NCBI RefSeq assembly: GCF_000774145.1 | Contig: NZ_KN322984.1 | Coordinates: 21,976-85,975 of the forward strand | DNA length: 64,000 nt | DNA from: Pseudomonas mediterranea CFBP 5447 | GTDB taxonomy: Bacteria > Pseudomonadota > Gammaproteobacteria > Pseudomonadales > Pseudomonadaceae | Direction of reading: 5' to 3' | Part shown: in pieces, positions 1 through 9,611 of the stretch | Numbering within the stretch: the stretch's first letter is position 1 | How the letters are laid out: each line of letters opens with the position of its first letter | Program-made: the position numbers and the translations under genes | Notes under the pieces: generated by a model | Seen by the model: the letters and a program-made list of their open reading frames with translations, nothing else | Told to the model about the DNA's origin: nothing | The model's database searches: none

Positions 1-41
1 AGGCCGTGTCAGTCGACATCTCTATCAACTGACAGACCGCT

Positions 42-66
42 ATCGCGAGCAGGCTCGCTCCCACAA
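42..66. repeat. Family A REP, single copy
   Basis: Single copy of the intergenic palindrome with core GCGAGCAGGCTCGCTCCCAC. Elsewhere in the window this sequence usually occurs as inverted pairs, so a partner may lie before the window start. Confidence 0.85.
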
Positions 67-146
67 GAAGAGGGGGGTGTTCGTCGCATCCGGGCCATCG
101 CCACCCATGCCGCGTGCTAGCATGTCGCGCCTATTTTGGAGGACCC

Positions 147-581
147 ATGGCCGAGCACGATTTCCGCTACACCCTGATGAACCCGCAGCACACCCTGACC
201 GAAGTCCGCGCATTGGCGCCGGGCCGCTATCAGGTCACCGGCAACGGCGGTTCGATCCAGGCCAACGACGTACTGCTGGTCACGCTGAAGGGCAGCAAGG
301 ATTTGTCCATGCGCCTGACCGTGGACACCGTTCGCCACCTGCTCAAGCCCATGGGTCAATGGACCGCCATGACCACCGGCCCGGTGTTCGGCGAATTGGC
401 GATCCACACCTGGAAGGTCAATTGCGACAGTTGCGCCAAGGAACTGAGCTTCGAATTTGCCGTTGATGCCAAGCTCGGCGTCAAGGCGCAGAAGCCGGCC
501 GCCAACGCACGCATCGCCGAGCTGGGCTGGTCCACCATGGGTGAAAAGCACCTGTGCCCGACATGCAGGGACGCCGCCTGA
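147..581 (+). CDS. Hypothetical protein with paired CxxC motifs
   Basis: A 144-residue soluble protein that I do not recognise. The ATG at 147 is chosen over an in-frame ATG at 114 because GGAGG lies six bases upstream of it. There is no signal peptide or membrane segment. Two CxxC motifs, CDSC near residue 95 and CPTC at the C-terminus, could together bind a metal such as zinc; that is inference. Its stop codon overlaps the ATG of the following lipoprotein gene, so the two are probably co-transcribed and translationally coupled. No function is assigned. Confidence 0.8.
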   Translation: MAEHDFRYTLMNPQHTLTEVRALAPGRYQVTGNGGSIQANDVLLVTLKGSKDLSMRLTVDTVRHLLKPMGQWTAMTTGPVFGELAIHTWKVNCDSCAKELSFEFAVDAKLGVKAQKPAANARIAELGWSTMGEKHLCPTCRDAA

Positions 582-985
582 TGAAACGTCTGGCCCTGTC
601 CGCGTTGATCGGCATGAGCCTGCTGGGCTGTGCCGCCGAACCTGTACAGTTGCAACAGAACCGCAGCTACATCCTGGAATGGATCGGCGAACGACCATTG
701 ATGGATTACAGCCACTTGACCATCACCCTCGGTGAGGACGGCCGCGCCTACGGCAATGCCGGCTGCAATCACTGGTTCGCCCCCTATACCCTGGAAGGCC
801 ATCGCTTGAGCTTCGGCAAGATCGGCAGCACCCGCAAACGCTGCGGGCCGGCCGTGATGGAACAGGAGTCGCGATTCTTGCAGGCGCTGGAAAAGGTCGA
901 ACGCTGGGACATCTCGCCCATCGAGCAGATACGTTTCTGGCCGGCCCAGGGCAAGCCGCTGCGGTGGTGGCTGGAGGAAGGCTGA
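581..985 (+). CDS. META-domain lipoprotein (HslJ-like)
   Basis: A 134-residue predicted lipoprotein. The N-terminus MKRLALSALIGMSLLGC is a signal peptide with a lipobox cysteine at residue 17. The rest resembles the META/HslJ domain: a strand-rich region containing GNAGCNHW and a later KRCGPAVMEQE segment, the pattern usual in META proteins. HslJ-family proteins are outer-membrane or periplasmic factors linked to heat or antibiotic tolerance, with no defined enzymatic activity. The ATG overlaps the previous stop by one base, which decides the start; a longer frame from 554 would destroy the signal peptide. No ribosome binding site of its own is obvious, consistent with coupling. Confidence 0.85.
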   Translation: MKRLALSALIGMSLLGCAAEPVQLQQNRSYILEWIGERPLMDYSHLTITLGEDGRAYGNAGCNHWFAPYTLEGHRLSFGKIGSTRKRCGPAVMEQESRFLQALEKVERWDISPIEQIRFWPAQGKPLRWWLEEG

Positions 986-1018
986 TCCTCCAAACGGAAT
1001 CTTGAGCCTGGCTGGGGC

Positions 1019-1163
1019 CTGTGGCGAGGGGATTTATCCCCGCTGGGCTGCGTAGCAGCCCCCTGCGTCTCGTCTGACACGCCACGGTGATAGCTGCATT
1101 TTTGGGGCTGCTTCGCAGCCCAGCGGGGCGGTGCGACGTTTCGCTAAATCCCCTCGCCACAAC
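1019..1163. repeat. Family B inverted repeat pair
   Basis: GTGGCGAGGGGATTTATCCC plus a GCTGGGCTGCG...CAGCCCC block, repeated in inverted orientation about 100 bases later (GGGGCTGCTTCGCAGCCCAG, then AAATCCCCTCGCCAC). This is a long palindromic intergenic element sitting between convergent genes. Confidence 0.85.
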
Positions 1164-1192
1164 AGCCCTCACAACCTCTCCATCACAAATTG

Positions 1193-1660
1193 CTATTTAA
1201 GCGCCTGCAACGCCTCAAGCTTCGCCATCACCCCCGCCGCCGTCTGCTCACCCAGCAATTGCTCGCGCACCTTGCCTTCGTTGTCGATGATGTAGGTCAC
1301 CGGCAACCCCTCACTGCGCGGCAGGTCGAAGATCTCGGCCGGGTCCCGGGCCAGCACGGTGAACCGGATACCCATCTTGTCGCTGGCGCTCTTGAGCTCC
1401 TCGCCCTGCACCTGATCGAAATTGACCCCGAACACACCGACGTTGCGTCCCTTGAGCTGTTCGACCAAGGCATTGAACTCCGGGATCTCGGTGCGGCACG
1501 GTGCGCACCATTCGGCCCAGTAGTTGATGACCAGCCACTGTTTGTCCAGCCGTTGCGAGGCGATCGCCTGGCCGTTCTGGTCGACGCCGTAGTCGTTTCC
1601 GCAACCGGCGAGCAACAGGATCCCCATGAATACCAATGCCGCCGTCAATCGCCTTGCCAT
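1193..1660 (-). CDS. TlpA-like thioredoxin lipoprotein
   Basis: A 155-residue thioredoxin-fold protein. MARRLTAALVFMGILLLAGC is a lipoprotein signal with the lipobox cysteine at residue 20, which fixes the start at 1660; an upstream in-frame ATG at 1735 would bury the signal. The redox motif WCAPC lies near residue 60 and a cis-proline segment (GLPVTYIID) lies near residue 120. TlpA/ResA-type proteins reduce disulfides in periplasmic partners, often in cytochrome c or copper site maturation. The substrate is not evident here. The gene is divergent from arsC. Confidence 0.88.
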   Translation of the reverse strand: MARRLTAALVFMGILLLAGCGNDYGVDQNGQAIASQRLDKQWLVINYWAEWCAPCRTEIPEFNALVEQLKGRNVGVFGVNFDQVQGEELKSASDKMGIRFTVLARDPAEIFDLPRSEGLPVTYIIDNEGKVREQLLGEQTAAGVMAKLEALQALK

Positions 1661-1749
1661 GTGCCAATCCTTGTCTGAATGTGAACGCTGCCACGACCCA
1701 TCGTGGCACAGTAGAATAGCCGCCACCTTACGCAAGATGCGACCCGCTC

Positions 1750-3123
<1,374 letters not shown>

Positions 3124-3131
3124 CAGGCCGT

Positions 3132-3208
3132 CATCGCGAGCAGGCTCGCTCCCACAGGGGATTTTCGGCGTTCACAAATCCAGTGTGGGAGCGAGCCTGC
3201 TCGCGATA
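3132..3208. repeat. Family A REP inverted pair
   Basis: ATCGCGAGCAGGCTCGCTCCCACAGG followed 27 bases later by its inverse TGTGGGAGCGAGCCTGCTCG. The element lies between convergent genes and may act as a transcript 3' end structure. Confidence 0.9.
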
Positions 3209-3222
3209 GGTGCGACTCGGTC

Positions 3223-3897
3223 TCAATGATTCACGGTATAAGCCAGCATCCTCGAAATCTGGCTCATCGGCCGGCCGCCACTCTCTTCATGCCACTGGTT
3301 GAAGGCATTCTGCACCGTCGCCAGGTCCCGCAGGCTGGTGGGGACTTTGTCGATGATGTCCTGGGCGTTGAGCGCCGCCACAACGTCGTTGCTGGTCACG
3401 AAGGTGTCCTTGCCCATCATCCGTAAAAAGTACGGAGCCGACAGGCCGCCCAGTTGATGGCCATGTTTTCTCAGGTAGGTCCACAGGCCAACGATGTCGT
3501 CCACCGGCCAGTCGGCGATCAGCGCGCCGAAGCTGCCTTTTTCATGGGCCGCGTCCAGTACCAGTTGCGCGTTGCGGGGCACGCTCTTGAGCTTGCCCAG
3601 GTGCCGGATGATCCGCGCATCCTGCATCAACCGCTCCAGGTGCTCGGCACTTATCAAGACGACTTTTTCCGGATCGAACTTGAAGAACACTTCTTCGAAC
3701 GCCGGCCACTTGGCGTCTACCAGGCTGTGCTTGAGCCCGGCGCGAAAGATCCGCAGCGACATGGTCGAGAGGTAGCGGTCGTCGCCGATCTTGCGCAATT
3801 GCGCCGGGGTCTTGGGAACAGGCAGATGGGCTTCCAGTTCAGCCGCCGAACCGAAGCGGTTCAGACAGTACTCATGCAGCCACTTGTAATCGCGCAT
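3223..3897 (-). CDS. DNA-3-methyladenine glycosylase I family protein
   Basis: A 224-residue cytosolic protein starting MRDYKWLHEYCLNRFGS. Segments LSTMSLRIFRAGLKHSLVDAKWPAFEEVF (described by position: residues 42-72) and SAPYFLRMMGKDTFVTSNDVV follow the helical pattern of the HhH-GPD/Tag-like glycosylases that excise alkylated purines. The classical zinc ligands of E. coli Tag are not obvious, so catalytic activity on 3-methyladenine is inferred from family only. It lies directly downstream of ttcA on the same strand with a 19-base gap, so the two are probably one operon. Confidence 0.75.
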   Translation of the reverse strand: MRDYKWLHEYCLNRFGSAAELEAHLPVPKTPAQLRKIGDDRYLSTMSLRIFRAGLKHSLVDAKWPAFEEVFFKFDPEKVVLISAEHLERLMQDARIIRHLGKLKSVPRNAQLVLDAAHEKGSFGALIADWPVDDIVGLWTYLRKHGHQLGGLSAPYFLRMMGKDTFVTSNDVVAALNAQDIIDKVPTSLRDLATVQNAFNQWHEESGGRPMSQISRMLAYTVNH

Positions 3898-3916
3898 TCC
3901 CGCTCCTGGGGTCCGG

Positions 3917-4741
3917 TCAGAGGTTCACGACATTGACGAAGCGCGAAGCAGCGCTTTCATCGATACGCAGGTTGGTGAAATCGAACAGGTTGCGATCCGC
4001 CAGTTGCGACGGAACGACGTTCTGCAAACCGCGGAAGATGCTCTCGGTGCGGCCTGGCGTCTTGCGCTCCCACTCCTGGAGCATCTCCTTGACCACCTGG
4101 CGCTGCAGGTTCTCCTGGGAACCGCACAGGTTGCAGGGGATGATCGGGAATTGCTTGAGATCCGAATAGGCCTGGATGTCCTTCTCGCTGCAATAGGCCA
4201 GCGGACGGATCACCACGTTGCGCCCGTCATCGGCGCGCAGCTTGGGCGGCATGGCCTTGAGCGAACCGTTGAAGAACATGTTCAGGAAGAACGTCTCGAC
4301 GATGTCGTCGCGGTGATGCCCCAGGGCCATCTTGGTCGCGCCGATCTCGTCGGCGAAGGTGTAGAGCGTACCGCGACGCAGGCGTGAACACAGCGAACAG
4401 GTGGTCTTGCCTTCGGGAATCAGCTCCTTGACCACCGAATAGGTGTCTTTCTCGACGATGTGGTATTCCACGCCCAATGATTCGAGGTACGCCGGCAGCA
4501 CATGTTCGGGAAACCCCGGCTGCTTCTGGTCCATGTTCACCGCGACGATGTCGAACTTGATCGGCGCAACCTTCTGCAGGTGCATCAGCACATCGAGCAT
4601 GGTGTAGCTGTCCTTGCCACCGGACAGGCAGACCATGACCTTGTCACCGTCTTCAATCATGTTGAAATCGGCAACCGCCTCACCGGCCAGGCGGCGCAGG
4701 CGCTTTTGCAGTTTGTTCTGGTTGACCGTGAGAGTGCCCAT
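3917..4741 (-). CDS. ttcA: tRNA 2-thiocytidine(32) synthetase TtcA
   Basis: A 274-residue PP-loop ATPase. [10 protein letters not shown] near residue 40 is the PP-loop; [10 protein letters not shown] near residue 118 and [13 protein letters not shown] near residue 205 are the paired CxxC motifs that hold the iron-sulfur cluster. TtcA adenylates C32 of certain tRNAs and replaces its oxygen with sulfur. The start [17 protein letters not shown] is the usual one for the family. The full length and all key motifs are present. Confidence 0.96.
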   Translation of the reverse strand: MGTLTVNQNKLQKRLRRLAGEAVADFNMIEDGDKVMVCLSGGKDSYTMLDVLMHLQKVAPIKFDIVAVNMDQKQPGFPEHVLPAYLESLGVEYHIVEKDTYSVVKELIPEGKTTCSLCSRLRRGTLYTFADEIGATKMALGHHRDDIVETFFLNMFFNGSLKAMPPKLRADDGRNVVIRPLAYCSEKDIQAYSDLKQFPIIPCNLCGSQENLQRQVVKEMLQEWERKTPGRTESIFRGLQNVVPSQLADRNLFDFTNLRIDESAASRFVNVVNL

Positions 4742-5074
4742 GACGCGAAATCCGTGAGGTGTGACGAAGGGGCGGCATTTTACGCAAAAATCCGAGGCGT
4801 GGCACCGTCTCCTGTGGCGAGGGGATTGGGATAAATCCCCATCCCCTCGCCACAGAGTTATTCGCTGGCTTCAGGACCGTACACACAGACCTATCCGCGA
4901 TTAACCCGCCACCCTACAGCGCGATTTGCTCTAAGCCCCCCATCCCCCTGGGGATAACTCCTTTCTATACTGCGTCATAAGGTCGCACACATATTCAGAC
5001 CTTTACTTACTTGGCCATTTGGCCCGTAGGCGCTCCGTTGGGGGGCGATGGCAATAACAAAGGAGTGACTGACT
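4742..5074. other. Intergenic region between divergent ttcA and the Yip1 gene
   Basis: Holds one family B hairpin (4812-4855) and the promoter region of the Yip1 gene, whose ribosome binding site AAAGGAGTG lies about 10 bases before the ATG at 5075. I see no convincing sigma factor consensus and no small reading frame with a ribosome binding site. Confidence 0.6.
4812..4855. repeat. Family B compact hairpin
   Basis: TGTGGCGAGGGGAT, a short GGGATAAATCCCC centre, then ATCCCCTCGCCACA. This is a single compact palindrome rather than the usual long pair. Confidence 0.85.
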
Positions 5075-5677
5075 ATGATCCATCATGTCGTGGGGCTCTT
5101 TACCCACCCTGATCAAGAATGGAAAGACATCCGTGGCGATCAGGAGGAAAGCATCAGCCACATGTACCTCACCCACACGCTGATCCTGGCGGCGATTCCC
5201 GCTGTGTCGGCGTTTATCGGCACGACGCAGGTAGGTTGGGTCATCGGCAATCGTGCTCCCGTGATGCTCACCCAGGAAAGCGCGCTGTGGATGACCATCA
5301 TGTCCTACCTGGCCATGCTGGGCGGGGTCGCGGTCATGGGCGCATTTATCCACTGGATGGCCCGTACCTATGATGCCAACCCGAGCCTGGCCCGTTGCGT
5401 GGCGTTTGCCACCTACACCGCCACTCCCCTGTTCATTGGTGGGCTGGCAGCGCTCTATCCACACATGTGGCTGGGAATGATCGTGGGCACGGCAGCGATC
5501 TGCTACACGGTTTACCTGCTCTACGTGGGCTTGCCGACCTTCATGAATATTCCCCAGGACGAAGGCTTCCTGTTTTCCAGTTCGGTACTCGCCGTCGGCC
5601 TGGTGGTGCTGGTTGCCATCATGGCGTTCACAGTGATTGTCTGGGGGTTGGGCGTCGGCCCGGTCTATACCAACTGA
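5075..5677 (+). CDS. Yip1-family integral membrane protein
   Basis: A 200-residue inner-membrane protein. The N-terminal segment MIHHVVGLFTHPDQEWKDI is the typical cytosolic lead of bacterial Yip1-domain proteins, followed by about five hydrophobic segments near residues 35-55, 75-95, 110-130, 140-160 and 168-192. A strong AAAGGAG ribosome binding site supports the start. The bacterial family has no established function. It stands alone between ttcA and sprT. Confidence 0.85.
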   Translation: MIHHVVGLFTHPDQEWKDIRGDQEESISHMYLTHTLILAAIPAVSAFIGTTQVGWVIGNRAPVMLTQESALWMTIMSYLAMLGGVAVMGAFIHWMARTYDANPSLARCVAFATYTATPLFIGGLAALYPHMWLGMIVGTAAICYTVYLLYVGLPTFMNIPQDEGFLFSSSVLAVGLVVLVAIMAFTVIVWGLGVGPVYTN

Positions 5678-5833
5678 AAAACCAAGGCTCTCCTATAAAA
5701 ACAGGATCTGCCGACACAGGCCGCCGCAAGGCGGCCTTCCTGTAGCTGACTGAGGAAACGACCGCTGGGCACCTGAGCGATTCGCAACGGCCGATGCTTG
5801 CGGCATACTCGGGTTTCTGGAGACCCGTAAAGC

Positions 5834-6328
5834 ATGCTCGAGCAACTCAATACCCGCGTCGAAGAGTGTTACCAACAAGCCGAATCCTTTTTCAAACGTC
5901 CTTTCAAACGCCCGGTGGTCAGCTTCAAATTGCGTGGCCAGAAAGCCGGTGTGGCGCATTTGCATGAAAACCTGCTGCGCTTCAATCCGCAGCTATACCG
6001 GGAAAATGCCGAAGACTTCCTCAAGCAGACCGTCGCCCACGAAGTCGCGCACCTGATCGCCCACCAGTTGTTTGGCGAACGCATCCAGCCCCATGGCGAA
6101 GAGTGGCAACTGATCATGCGCGGCGTGTACGAACTGCCGCCCAACCGCTGCCACACCTACGAAATCAAACGCCGCAGCGTCACCCGCTACATCTACAAAT
6201 GCCCCTGCGAAGGCAGCGATTTCCCATTCTCGGCCCAACGCCATAGACTGGTGCGCCAGGGGCGGCGCTACCTGTGCCGCAGTTGTCGCGGGACGTTGGT
6301 GTTCAGCGGGGAGACGCGGATGGAGTAG
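5834..6328 (+). CDS. sprT: SprT-family zinc metalloprotease-like protein
   Basis: A 164-residue protein. HEVAH near residue 69 is the HExxH zinc motif of SprT, and the C-terminal region has two cysteine pairs (KCPCEGSDF and CRSCRG) forming a zinc ribbon. SprT/Spartan-domain proteins are linked to DNA-protein crosslink repair in eukaryotes; the bacterial role is not settled. The length equals the usual bacterial SprT. It is monocistronic, with a family A REP pair downstream. Confidence 0.92.
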   Translation: MLEQLNTRVEECYQQAESFFKRPFKRPVVSFKLRGQKAGVAHLHENLLRFNPQLYRENAEDFLKQTVAHEVAHLIAHQLFGERIQPHGEEWQLIMRGVYELPPNRCHTYEIKRRSVTRYIYKCPCEGSDFPFSAQRHRLVRQGRRYLCRSCRGTLVFSGETRME

Positions 6329-6355
6329 CGGGATTTGTGCTGCCTGGGCCGGCCT

Positions 6356-6430
6356 CATCGCGAGCAGGCTCGCTCCCACATTGGATCTGTGAGCGCTACA
6401 AAACCCTGTGGGAGCGAGCCTGCTCGCGAT
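6356..6430. repeat. Family A REP inverted pair
   Basis: CATCGCGAGCAGGCTCGCTC and its inverse about 30 bases later, between convergent sprT and the CoA transferase gene. Confidence 0.9.
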
Positions 6431-6446
6431 GAGGCCCGCAAAAACA

Positions 6447-7628
6447 CTACACAACCACCCCGGCATTCCGCAGTTGGGCAATCCGCTCAGCACTGAACCC
6501 CAACTCCCCCAATACCTGATCCGTATGCGCCCCCAACCCCGCGCCAACATGCCGAGGTTCGGGCAACCCTTCGGAGAACTTCAACGGACACGCCATCTGC
6601 GCCTGACTCGAACCATCGCCGCGGGGCACGTGGGTGACGACTTTCCTGGCCTGCAACTGCGGATGCCCGAGGGCTTCTTCCAGGTTCAACACCGGCTCGA
6701 CGCAGGCATCGATATCGGCAAACAACCGGCAAAGTTCGCTGAAATCATGCTTCTCGAACTCGACTTGCAGCGCCTGCTTGAGCATCTGCTGTCGCTCGGG
6801 CTCGGGTGACAGGCCATGCACGGCCAGTTCCGGCCGGCCCAGGGCCTCACACAACGCTTGCATGAAAGCCGGCTCCAGGCTGCCCACCGACATCCAGCGA
6901 CCATCCCGGGTGCGGTAATGGTCATAGAAGCTGCCGCCATTGAGCAGATGTCTTTCCCAGCCGGGTTCGACCCCACTGGCCAGGTAACCGGCGCCCGCCA
7001 GGGCGTTCAGGCTGAACACGCAATCGGCCATGCTCACATCCAGGTATTGGCCCTGCCCGCTCTGCTGGCGGGCAATCACCGCCGCCAGCAATCCGATTAC
7101 GCCGTGCAGCGACCCGCCGGCGATGTCCGCCGCCTGGATGCCCAGCGGCAGCGGGCCGCTGTCGGCACGGCCGGTATGGCTGGCCAGCCCTGTCAGGGCC
7201 AGGTAGTTGATATCGTGTCCGGCGCGGTCCCGGTAGGGGCCGGTCTGGCCGTAGCCGGTGATCGACACGTAGATGAGCCGGGGATTGATCGCCTTCAACG
7301 TCTCATACCCAAGCCCCAGTCGCTCCATCACTCCGGGACGGAACTGTTCCAGCAAAATGTCGTAGTCAGCCAGCAACCGCTTGATCACCTCCAGCGCTTC
7401 CGGTTGCTTGAGGTCCAGGGCCAGGCTGCGCTTGTTGCGATTGAGGTAGGCATGGCTGGCGGAAACACCCCGGTCGTGGGGCGGCAGGACGCGTAGCAGA
7501 TCCGGACGGGTCGGGGATTCGATACGCAGCACCTCGGCCCCCATGTCCGCCAGCAGCAGCGAGGCGAACGGGCCGGGTAGCAGGGTCGAGAAATCCAGAA
7601 CCTTGAGCGATGCCAATGGACCTTGCAT
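6447..7628 (-). CDS. CaiB/BaiF family III CoA-transferase, alpha-methylacyl-CoA racemase-like
   Basis: A 393-residue protein starting MQGPLASLKVLDFSTLLPGPFAS. The start at 7628 is preferred to an upstream in-frame ATG at 7655 because family members begin at this point. AGHDINYLALTG near residue 130 and LGIQAADIAGGS near residue 155 match the His and Asp catalytic positions of alpha-methylacyl-CoA racemase, so racemisation of 2-methylacyl-CoA esters is more likely than transfer of CoA; this is a family inference. It is monocistronic. Confidence 0.88.
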   Translation of the reverse strand: MQGPLASLKVLDFSTLLPGPFASLLLADMGAEVLRIESPTRPDLLRVLPPHDRGVSASHAYLNRNKRSLALDLKQPEALEVIKRLLADYDILLEQFRPGVMERLGLGYETLKAINPRLIYVSITGYGQTGPYRDRAGHDINYLALTGLASHTGRADSGPLPLGIQAADIAGGSLHGVIGLLAAVIARQQSGQGQYLDVSMADCVFSLNALAGAGYLASGVEPGWERHLLNGGSFYDHYRTRDGRWMSVGSLEPAFMQALCEALGRPELAVHGLSPEPERQQMLKQALQVEFEKHDFSELCRLFADIDACVEPVLNLEEALGHPQLQARKVVTHVPRGDGSSQAQMACPLKFSEGLPEPRHVGAGLGAHTDQVLGELGFSAERIAQLRNAGVVV

Positions 7629-7732
7629 GGAGGGTCTCCGCTGGATGATGAGCAAAGACTAGGCAGGCGCTGGCGGCAAGGCAATTACCGCAGGTGTGGT
7701 TTGGGATGACCGATACGCTCACGCGTTCATCC

Positions 7733-7860
7733 GTGGCGAGGGAGCTTGCTCCCGCTGGACTGCGCAGCAGGCCCTCCTCGTCCTACCTGACATACCACAG
7801 TGGCGGGCGCATTGTCGGGGGCTGCTTCGCAACCCAGCGGGAGCAAGCTCCCTCGCCACA
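7733..7860. repeat. Family B inverted repeat pair (variant)
   Basis: GTGGCGAGGGAGCTTGCTCC, a GCTGGACTGCGCAGCAGG arm, then the inverse GCAAGCTCCCTCGCCAC. Here the first-arm sequence reads GAGCTTGCTCCC rather than GGATTTATCCCC, with compensating change in the second arm. Confidence 0.82.
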
Positions 7861-7877
7861 AAGGCAGTTGCGAGCTG

Positions 7878-7915
7878 GCATGAAAAAACCCGCCGAAGCG
7901 GGTTTTTTCATGCCA
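7878..7915 (-). terminator. Bidirectional intrinsic terminator after dctA
   Basis: GGCATGAAAAAACCCGC-CGAA-GCGGGTTTTTTCATGCC, a GC stem with a tetraloop and runs of A and T on both sides. It lies 10 bases past the dctA stop. Confidence 0.92.
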
Positions 7916-7924
7916 GCCTGAAGA

Positions 7925-9277
7925 TTACTTCACAGCACCGGGAGCAGAGGTTTCAGCCGCCGCGATCTGCGCCGCCGCGATCTGCTCGTCGTCTTCACGG
8001 ACGTCGGAGATGCCGCGGCCGCCGGAAGCCAGTTCGGTCTGCAACTGGTCTTCATCCAGCTCCTTGACCCACTTGGCAACCACGATGGTGGCGACAGCGT
8101 TGCCCACCAGGTTGGTCAGGGCGCGGGCTTCGGACATGAAGCGGTCGATACCCAGGATCAGTGCCAGGCCGGCCACCGGCAAGGTGCCCACGGCCGACAG
8201 GGTGGCCGCCAGTACGATGAAGCCGCTACCGGTCACGCCGGCAGCACCTTTGGACGACAGCAGCAGCACCAGCAGCAGGGTGATCTGGTGAGTGATGTCC
8301 ATCGGGGTGTCGGTAGCCTGGGCGATGAACACCGCGGCCATGGTCAGGTAGATCGAAGTACCGTCGAGGTTGAACGAGTAGCCTGTCGGAATGACCAGGC
8401 CCACGACCGACTTCTTGGCACCCAGGCGTTCCATCTTGATCAGCATGCGTGGCAGGGCCGACTCCGACGAGGAAGTACCCAGCACGATCAGCAGCTCTTC
8501 ACGGATGTAGCGCACCAGCTTGATGACGCTGAAACCGTGGGCACGGCAGATGGCGCCCAGCACCACCAGCACGAACACGATGCAGGTGATGTAGAAGCAG
8601 ATCATCAGTTGACCCAGTTGCACCAGCGAACCGACACCATAGGCGCCGATGGTGAACGCCATGGCGCCGAAGGCACCGATGGGGGCCAGCTTCATGATCA
8701 TGTTGATGATGATGAACATCACGTGGGCGAAGCGGTCGATGAAATCCAGCACCGGCTTGCCGTAGGCACCCAGGCGATGCAGGGCGAAGCCGAAGAGCAC
8801 CGAGAACATCAGCACTTGCAGGATGTCGCCGTTGGCGAACGCGCCGACGATGGTGTTCGGGATCACGTTGAGGATGAAGGCGATGATGCTCTGGTCTTTA
8901 CCAGCCGAAATGAAACCGGCGATCTTGCTGGTGTCCAGGGTCGACACGTCGATGTGCATGCCGTTGCCCGGTTGCACGACGTTGACCACGACCAGGCCGA
9001 TCAGCAGGGCGATGGTGGAGACGATTTCAAAGTACAGCAGCGCGTAGCCGCCTGTCTTGCCGACCGATTTCATGTTCTGCATGCCGGCGATACCGCTGAC
9101 CACGGTGCAGAAGATGATGGGGGCGATGACCATTTTGATCAGTTTGATGAACCCGTCACCGAACGGCTTGAGAGCCACACCGGTCTGCGGATAGAAGTGG
9201 CCGAGCAAAATACCGATGGCAATGGCAACGATCACCTGGAAATACAGGGATTTGTACAAGGGCTGACGAGTCGTCAT
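7925..9277 (-). CDS. dctA: C4-dicarboxylate transporter DctA
   Basis: A 450-residue sodium/dicarboxylate symporter of the glutamate transporter family. The N-terminus [20 protein letters not shown] opens the first membrane segment; the serine-rich hairpin [13 protein letters not shown] near residue 275 and the NLDGTSIY segment near residue 310 are family signature sites for substrate and sodium binding. DctA imports succinate, fumarate and malate. A perfect sigma-54 promoter lies 132-146 bases upstream, which fits control by a DctB/DctD-type system (not in this window). Confidence 0.96.
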   Translation of the reverse strand: MTTRQPLYKSLYFQVIVAIAIGILLGHFYPQTGVALKPFGDGFIKLIKMVIAPIIFCTVVSGIAGMQNMKSVGKTGGYALLYFEIVSTIALLIGLVVVNVVQPGNGMHIDVSTLDTSKIAGFISAGKDQSIIAFILNVIPNTIVGAFANGDILQVLMFSVLFGFALHRLGAYGKPVLDFIDRFAHVMFIIINMIMKLAPIGAFGAMAFTIGAYGVGSLVQLGQLMICFYITCIVFVLVVLGAICRAHGFSVIKLVRYIREELLIVLGTSSSESALPRMLIKMERLGAKKSVVGLVIPTGYSFNLDGTSIYLTMAAVFIAQATDTPMDITHQITLLLVLLLSSKGAAGVTGSGFIVLAATLSAVGTLPVAGLALILGIDRFMSEARALTNLVGNAVATIVVAKWVKELDEDQLQTELASGGRGISDVREDDEQIAAAQIAAAETSAPGAVK

Positions 9278-9408
9278 GGCAAACCTTCCTCAAGCGTCCC
9301 GTGTGACAACATCCACCTGTCGTCCACGACACCTCAACTTTGCGAACCCTCCTGCACTGGAGGGATTTGTTTTGTCGGCTGCACAGGGGCAGACCTACGT
9401 AATGCATC

Positions 9409-9423
9409 GCAAAGCCCGTGCCA
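9409..9423 (-). promoter_or_regulatory. Sigma-54 promoter of dctA
   Basis: On the minus strand the site reads TGGCACGGGCTTTGC: GG and GC are separated by exactly 10 bases and the flanks match the TGGCACG-N4-TTGC consensus. The predicted transcript start near 9397 leaves a leader of about 120 bases before the dctA ATG. Confidence 0.9.
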
Positions 9424-9500
9424 TTTTCCAGAAAAGCCCTACAGCCGCCATGACAGACAGGTTTTGTGATTAATCACCGATTAAACGATAGCGTATAGGA

Positions 9501-9516
9501 TGGCGGATTTCCGCCA
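9501..9516. promoter_or_regulatory. Palindromic operator candidate 1 upstream of AraC gene
   Basis: TGGCGGATTTCCGCCA, 96 bases before the AraC-family start codon. It shares arms with the site at 9542. The binding protein is not known from sequence. Confidence 0.55.
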
Positions 9517-9541
9517 ACGGATGGGTTGCAGTTCCGGGATT

Positions 9542-9556
9542 TGGCGGATATCCGCC
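9542..9556. promoter_or_regulatory. Palindromic operator candidate 2 upstream of AraC gene
   Basis: TGGCGGATATCCGCC, starting 41 bases after the first copy, close to four helical turns, so two bound dimers would lie on the same DNA face. Confidence 0.55.
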
Positions 9557-9611
9557 TTGTCGCGATGGGCCGCCCTGCTACCATCGCTCGCTTATCAAAC
9601 GGATTGATGCC

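Larger units (their letters stand above)
9278..9611. other. Divergent regulatory region between dctA and the AraC regulator
   Basis: A 334-base gap that holds the dctA sigma-54 promoter at 9409-9423 and, closer to the AraC gene, two near-identical palindromes at 9501 and 9542. No small reading frame is convincing. Confidence 0.7.
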
